Shown one piece after another: positions 5,069-7,107 of a stretch of DNA of 7,107 nt; the first letter of the stretch is position 1; every line of letters starts with the position of its first letter. Origin of the DNA: Candidatus Saccharimonadota bacterium (GTDB lineage Bacteria; Patescibacteriota; Saccharimonadia; Saccharimonadales; Saccharimonadaceae); NCBI GenBank assembly GCA_020428265.1, contig JAGQND010000036.1, positions 1-7,107 of the forward strand, in the 5' to 3' direction. Both the position numbers and the translations under genes were made by a program. A model generated the notes under the pieces. That model searched no databases. It saw only the letters and a list, made by a program, of their open reading frames with translations, and had not been told where the DNA came from.

Positions 5069-5389
5069 ATGAAGAGCAACCTACATCCGGTAAGCTACCG
5101 CCCAGTCGTTTTTTCAGACGATACTGCTGGTTTTGCTTTCCTAACACAGTCAACCGCTGACAGTAACGAAACTGTCAAGTGGGAAGATGGCAAGGAGTAT
5201 CCACTTGTAAAGGTTCACATCTCAAGTGCATCTCACCCATTCTTCACCGGTGAAGAGAAAATCATCGACACCGAAGGTCGTGTTGATCGCTTTAAGGCAC
5301 GTGCAGCCGCTGCTCAGGCCCGCCGCGACCAGCTCGTCAACAAAGCTAAAAAGGCTAAAGCAGCCAAAGAAGCTAAGGCTGAGAAATAA
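5069..5389 (+). CDS. rpmE2: 50S ribosomal protein L31 type B with basic C-terminal tail
   Basis: L31 bridges the large-subunit central protuberance and the small-subunit head. Residues 4-75 match type B L31: NLHPVSYRPVVFSDDTAGFAFL, then the KWEDGKEYPLVKVHISSASH block (37-56), HPFFTG (56-61) and GRVDRF (70-75). There are no cysteines, so this is the zinc-free (C-) form. Ordinary type B L31 stops at about 80-90 residues; this one adds a tail of about 30 residues rich in Ala, Lys and Arg (ARAAAAQARRDQLVNKAKKA then KAAKEAKAEK), probably helical and rRNA-binding. It has its own promoter and terminator and is a single-gene unit next to prfA. The start at 5069 matches the family N-terminus. Confidence 0.96.
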   Translation: MKSNLHPVSYRPVVFSDDTAGFAFLTQSTADSNETVKWEDGKEYPLVKVHISSASHPFFTGEEKIIDTEGRVDRFKARAAAAQARRDQLVNKAKKAKAAKEAKAEK

Positions 5390-5398
5390 TCTCACCAC

Positions 5399-5431
5399 AA
5401 AAACCCCTCACCATTTCGGCGAGGGGTTTTT
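5399..5431 (+). terminator. Intrinsic terminator of rpmE
   Basis: AAAAACCCCTC (5399-5409) pairs with GAGGGGTTTTT (5421-5431). The stem can be lengthened by two further C-G pairs (5411-5412 with 5418-5419) across one mismatch. The T-run is at the 3' side, 9 bases after the rpmE stop. It separates rpmE from prfA; the A-rich 5' arm could also allow some reverse-strand termination. Confidence 0.93.
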
Positions 5432-5444
5432 GTATGCCCTACCA

Positions 5445-5473
5445 CTGTAAAAAGTATAGTTACATGGTATAAT
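5445..5473 (+). promoter_or_regulatory. prfA promoter overlapping the upstream candidate start codon
   Basis: Perfect -10 TATAAT (5468-5473) preceded by TGG (5465-5467, extended -10). The weak -35 CTGTAA (5445-5450) is at 17 bases. Transcription should begin near 5480. The ATG at 5472 lies within the -10, so the mRNA cannot include it, which argues for the ATG at 5487 as the prfA start. Confidence 0.7.
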
Positions 5474-5486
5474 GAACACAGAATTT

Positions 5487-6551
5487 ATGGATAAATCACA
5501 AATATTTAAAACAGAACTAGCCGAACTCGAGTCCAAGCTACAAGACCCAAGTGTTTTTAGTACGCCCGAATACCCTAAACTAGCCAAGCGTCAAAGTGAA
5601 TTGCAAACAATTGTAAAAAACTTTGACGAAATAGCCAAAACCGAGCAACAAATAGCCGAAGCCGAAGAGCTAGCACGCGGTAGCGACGAACTTGCCGAGC
5701 TAGCTAAACTAGAACTGGTAGACCTACAATCTACACTGGAAGAACTACAGAATAAAGAAGTAGAACTACTTACACCCAAGGACCCCAACGACGAAAAAAA
5801 CGTCATAATGGAAATTCGCGCTGGTGCTGGCGGCGACGAGGCAAGCCTATTTGCGGCCGAACTATACCGCATGTACCTACGCTACTGCGAAACAAACAGC
5901 CTACGTACCGAACTTATAAGTGAAAGTGGCAACGACTCTGGTGGATACAAAGAAGTTGTATTTAAAATCAGCGGTGACGCACCATACGCTCGCCTGAAAT
6001 TCGAAAGCGGCGTACACCGTGTGCAGCGCGTGCCTGCTACCGAATCGCAAGGCCGCATACACACCAGTACTGTCACAGTAGCGGTGCTGCCAGAAGCCGA
6101 AGAAACCGACATAGAAATCAACCCTAGCGACCTACGCATAGACATTTACCGTGCCAGTGGACACGGTGGACAATCTGTAAACACTACCGATAGCGCCGTA
6201 CGTATAACCCATATACCGAGTGGCCTAGTGGTGACCAACCAAGACGAAAAATCCCAGCTAAAAAACAAAGAAAAGGCCATGAGCGTACTTCGTAGTCGCC
6301 TATTGCAGCAAAAAATTGACGAAGAAAACGCTAAACTCGACGCTGAGCGTCGTGGACTAATTGGCACCGGTGATCGTAGCGAAAAAATCCGTACCTATAA
6401 CTTCCCGCAAGACCGCATAACCGACCACCGCATACACTATAGCCGCAGTTCTATACCTGCGGCTATGAATGGTGCTATAGATGATATTATAGAGAATCTA
6501 CAGGCTTACGAGCGTGAGCTGGTAGCTAAAAATGCCATCAAGGCGCAATAG
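5487..6551 (+). CDS. prfA: Peptide chain release factor 1 (RF1)
   Basis: RF1 recognises UAA and UAG and triggers peptidyl-tRNA hydrolysis. Numbering from the longer frame that begins at 5472: an N-terminal helical domain (1-105), then MEIRAGAGGDEASLFAAELY (113-132), VHRVQRVPATESQGRIHTST (181-200) with the stop-codon-reading PAT motif at 188-190, YRASGHGGQSVNTTDSAVRI (226-245) with the catalytic GGQ at 232-234, and RTYNFPQDRITDHRI near 307-321. PAT rather than SPF makes it RF1, not RF2. I start it at 5487 (MDKSQIFKTEL, 354 residues) because the alternative ATG at 5472 overlaps a TATAAT box. The predicted leader is only about 7 bases, with no Shine-Dalgarno. The stop is 3 bases from the convergent 6555-6944 gene. 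A probable prmC, whose product methylates the GGQ glutamine, begins at 7076. Confidence 0.96.
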   Translation: MDKSQIFKTELAELESKLQDPSVFSTPEYPKLAKRQSELQTIVKNFDEIAKTEQQIAEAEELARGSDELAELAKLELVDLQSTLEELQNKEVELLTPKDPNDEKNVIMEIRAGAGGDEASLFAAELYRMYLRYCETNSLRTELISESGNDSGGYKEVVFKISGDAPYARLKFESGVHRVQRVPATESQGRIHTSTVTVAVLPEAEETDIEINPSDLRIDIYRASGHGGQSVNTTDSAVRITHIPSGLVVTNQDEKSQLKNKEKAMSVLRSRLLQQKIDEENAKLDAERRGLIGTGDRSEKIRTYNFPQDRITDHRIHYSRSSIPAAMNGAIDDIIENLQAYERELVAKNAIKAQ

Positions 6552-6554
6552 CTT

Positions 6555-6944
6555 TTATTTCTTTTTTCGTCCGAAAAATGCACCAATTTTGCGAGACCTG
6601 TTTTCAGACTTTGCTTCTTTCATAAGCTGCTCCATATGGTCGTTGGCATACGCCGTGGCATTGGCATCTGCGGCACGCTCCTGACTAGCTGCCTCTCGTA
6701 TGCGTGCAAACTGTTTTGTTTGAAAATCGCCAAGATTATTGTACGTGACGTCTTCGACTGATTGACCGCCAGATGTAGCACCCGCGCCACCATCTGGTCG
6801 TGACCTAAGCGCATCTACTGTTCTGTGAGCCGCCGCTACGGTATCGCGCTCTTCCTGGACCAATTCTTTCCTAATATCAGTTGCACTTTTTAGCGTAGCT
6901 ATGTTTTCTTGATTTTGTTGTGATATTGATAATTTTTCGCTCAT
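6555..6944 (-). CDS. Small helical (coiled-coil-like) protein, unknown function
   Basis: I cannot assign this 129-residue protein to a family. It has two predicted helical segments, residues 8-50 (QENIATLKSATDIRKELVQE) and 70-115 (LGDFQTKQFARIREAASQER), joined by a Gly/Ser-rich linker (52-62). The C-terminus is strongly basic (RSRKIGAFFGRKKK) and could bind nucleic acid or membrane. There is no signal peptide, transmembrane helix or cysteine. It is convergent with prfA, stop to stop with 3 bases between, and splits the usual prfA-prmC pair. A near-perfect promoter drives it, but no Shine-Dalgarno is visible. In general style (starting MSE, charged and Ala-rich, strong promoter) it resembles the 1020-1502 gene, without evident sequence homology. 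Confidence 0.75.
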   Translation of the reverse strand: MSEKLSISQQNQENIATLKSATDIRKELVQEERDTVAAAHRTVDALRSRPDGGAGATSGGQSVEDVTYNNLGDFQTKQFARIREAASQERAADANATAYANDHMEQLMKEAKSENRSRKIGAFFGRKKK

Positions 6945-6987
6945 ATGTAGTGGATTTTTATTTATATTTTAAACTATTTATACTTTC

Positions 6988-7016
6988 ATTATAACAAAAA
7001 AGCTTATGTTTGTCAA
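6988..7016 (-). promoter_or_regulatory. Perfect consensus promoter of the 6555-6944 gene
   Basis: Reverse-strand TTGACA (7016-7011), 17-base spacer, TATAAT (6993-6988): both hexamers match the sigma70-type consensus exactly. The predicted start is near 6981, with an A/T-rich leader of about 37 bases and no Shine-Dalgarno. It is the strongest-looking promoter in the window, which suggests the small protein is abundant. Confidence 0.9.
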
Positions 7017-7040
7017 TGTCCTGTAAATATTCTACAATAA

Positions 7041-7069
7041 TTGCAAATGCATAACAGAGGTGCAATAAT
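7041..7069 (+). promoter_or_regulatory. prmC promoter, leaderless transcript expected
   Basis: TTGCAA (7041-7046), 17-base spacer, AATAAT (7064-7069). The start expected 7 bases later is 7076, exactly the A of the ATG. No Shine-Dalgarno lies upstream. It is divergent from, and does not overlap, the promoter at 6988-7016. Confidence 0.6.
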
Positions 7070-7075
7070 AGTAAT

Positions 7076-7107
7076 ATGACCATAGAGGCCTGGCTGCAAA
7101 AAGCAAC
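7076..7107 (+). CDS. prmC: Probable PrmC (RF glutamine methyltransferase), first codons only
   Basis: Ten complete codons read MTIEAWLQKA before the window ends. A PrmC/HemK N-terminus commonly begins in this style (MTI-x-x-WL-x-x-A), and prmC very often follows prfA. PrmC uses S-adenosylmethionine to methylate the glutamine of the GGQ motif in RF1 and RF2. The methyltransferase domain lies outside the window, so the call rests on ten residues and context. The ATG at 7076 coincides with the predicted transcript start of an upstream promoter. Confidence 0.6.
   Translation, partial: MTIEAWLQKA

Noticed and set aside
1..7107. Possible TGA reassignment, since none of the nine visible stop codons is TGA (five TAA, four TAG).
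   Set aside because: No in-frame TGA is needed to complete any conserved protein, and tryptophan is TGG. The bias is compatible with chance in nine genes, and standard code fits.
1..7107. Search by eye for tRNA genes, CRISPR repeats, insertion-sequence ends and origins.
   Set aside because: No cloverleaf, regularly spaced repeat, transposase or terminal inverted repeat pair was found; the inverted repeats seen are explained as terminators, promoters or the rpsB leader.

Overview
The window is bacterial and compact, of moderate GC, and most likely comes from a Candidatus Saccharibacteria (TM7) or related Patescibacteria/CPR genome. The grounds are short intergenic gaps, a short (198-residue) EF-Ts, a type B L31 with a Lys/Ala-rich tail, several lineage-type small helical proteins of unknown function set among translation genes, and frequent leaderless promoters. 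The lineage assignment is inference from gene content. The standard code fits: full-length family proteins are read without in-frame TGA, and Trp is TGG.

Left part, mainly minus strand (1-2941): the reverse strand reads rpsB (S2), tsf (EF-Ts), an Ala-rich helical protein, then frr (ribosome recycling factor, cut by the window edge). This is the classic rpsB-tsf-pyrH-frr neighbourhood, but pyrH is absent between tsf and frr. Its place is taken by the helical-protein gene and by an oppositely oriented two-helix membrane protein gene (545-958) of more GC-rich composition. The rpsB leader carries a long inverted repeat and an anti-Shine-Dalgarno segment that could form a pseudoknot over the rpsB ribosome-binding site.

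Middle (3070-5025): a 441-residue minus-strand protein whose C-terminal half carries a His-Gly block and a Ser-Cys-Ser block spaced like the catalytic dyad of clan CD (caspase/gingipain/CHAT-like) cysteine peptidases. It is divergently transcribed from a small membrane protein of the low-affinity iron permease family.

Right part, mainly plus strand (5031-7107): rpmE (type B L31) with its own consensus promoter and terminator, prfA (RF1), an intervening minus-strand small helical protein, and the first codons of what looks like prmC (the GGQ methyltransferase acting on RF1).

Taken together, six of the ten genes serve translation (S2, EF-Ts, L31, RF1, RRF and probably PrmC), spanning elongation, termination and recycling. 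Promoters are unusually legible. Most genes have a -10 with a 17-bp-spaced -35, and four plus-strand genes have the -10 so close to the start codon that their mRNAs should be leaderless or nearly so. By contrast rpsB, tsf and the 545-958 gene have strong Shine-Dalgarno sequences.
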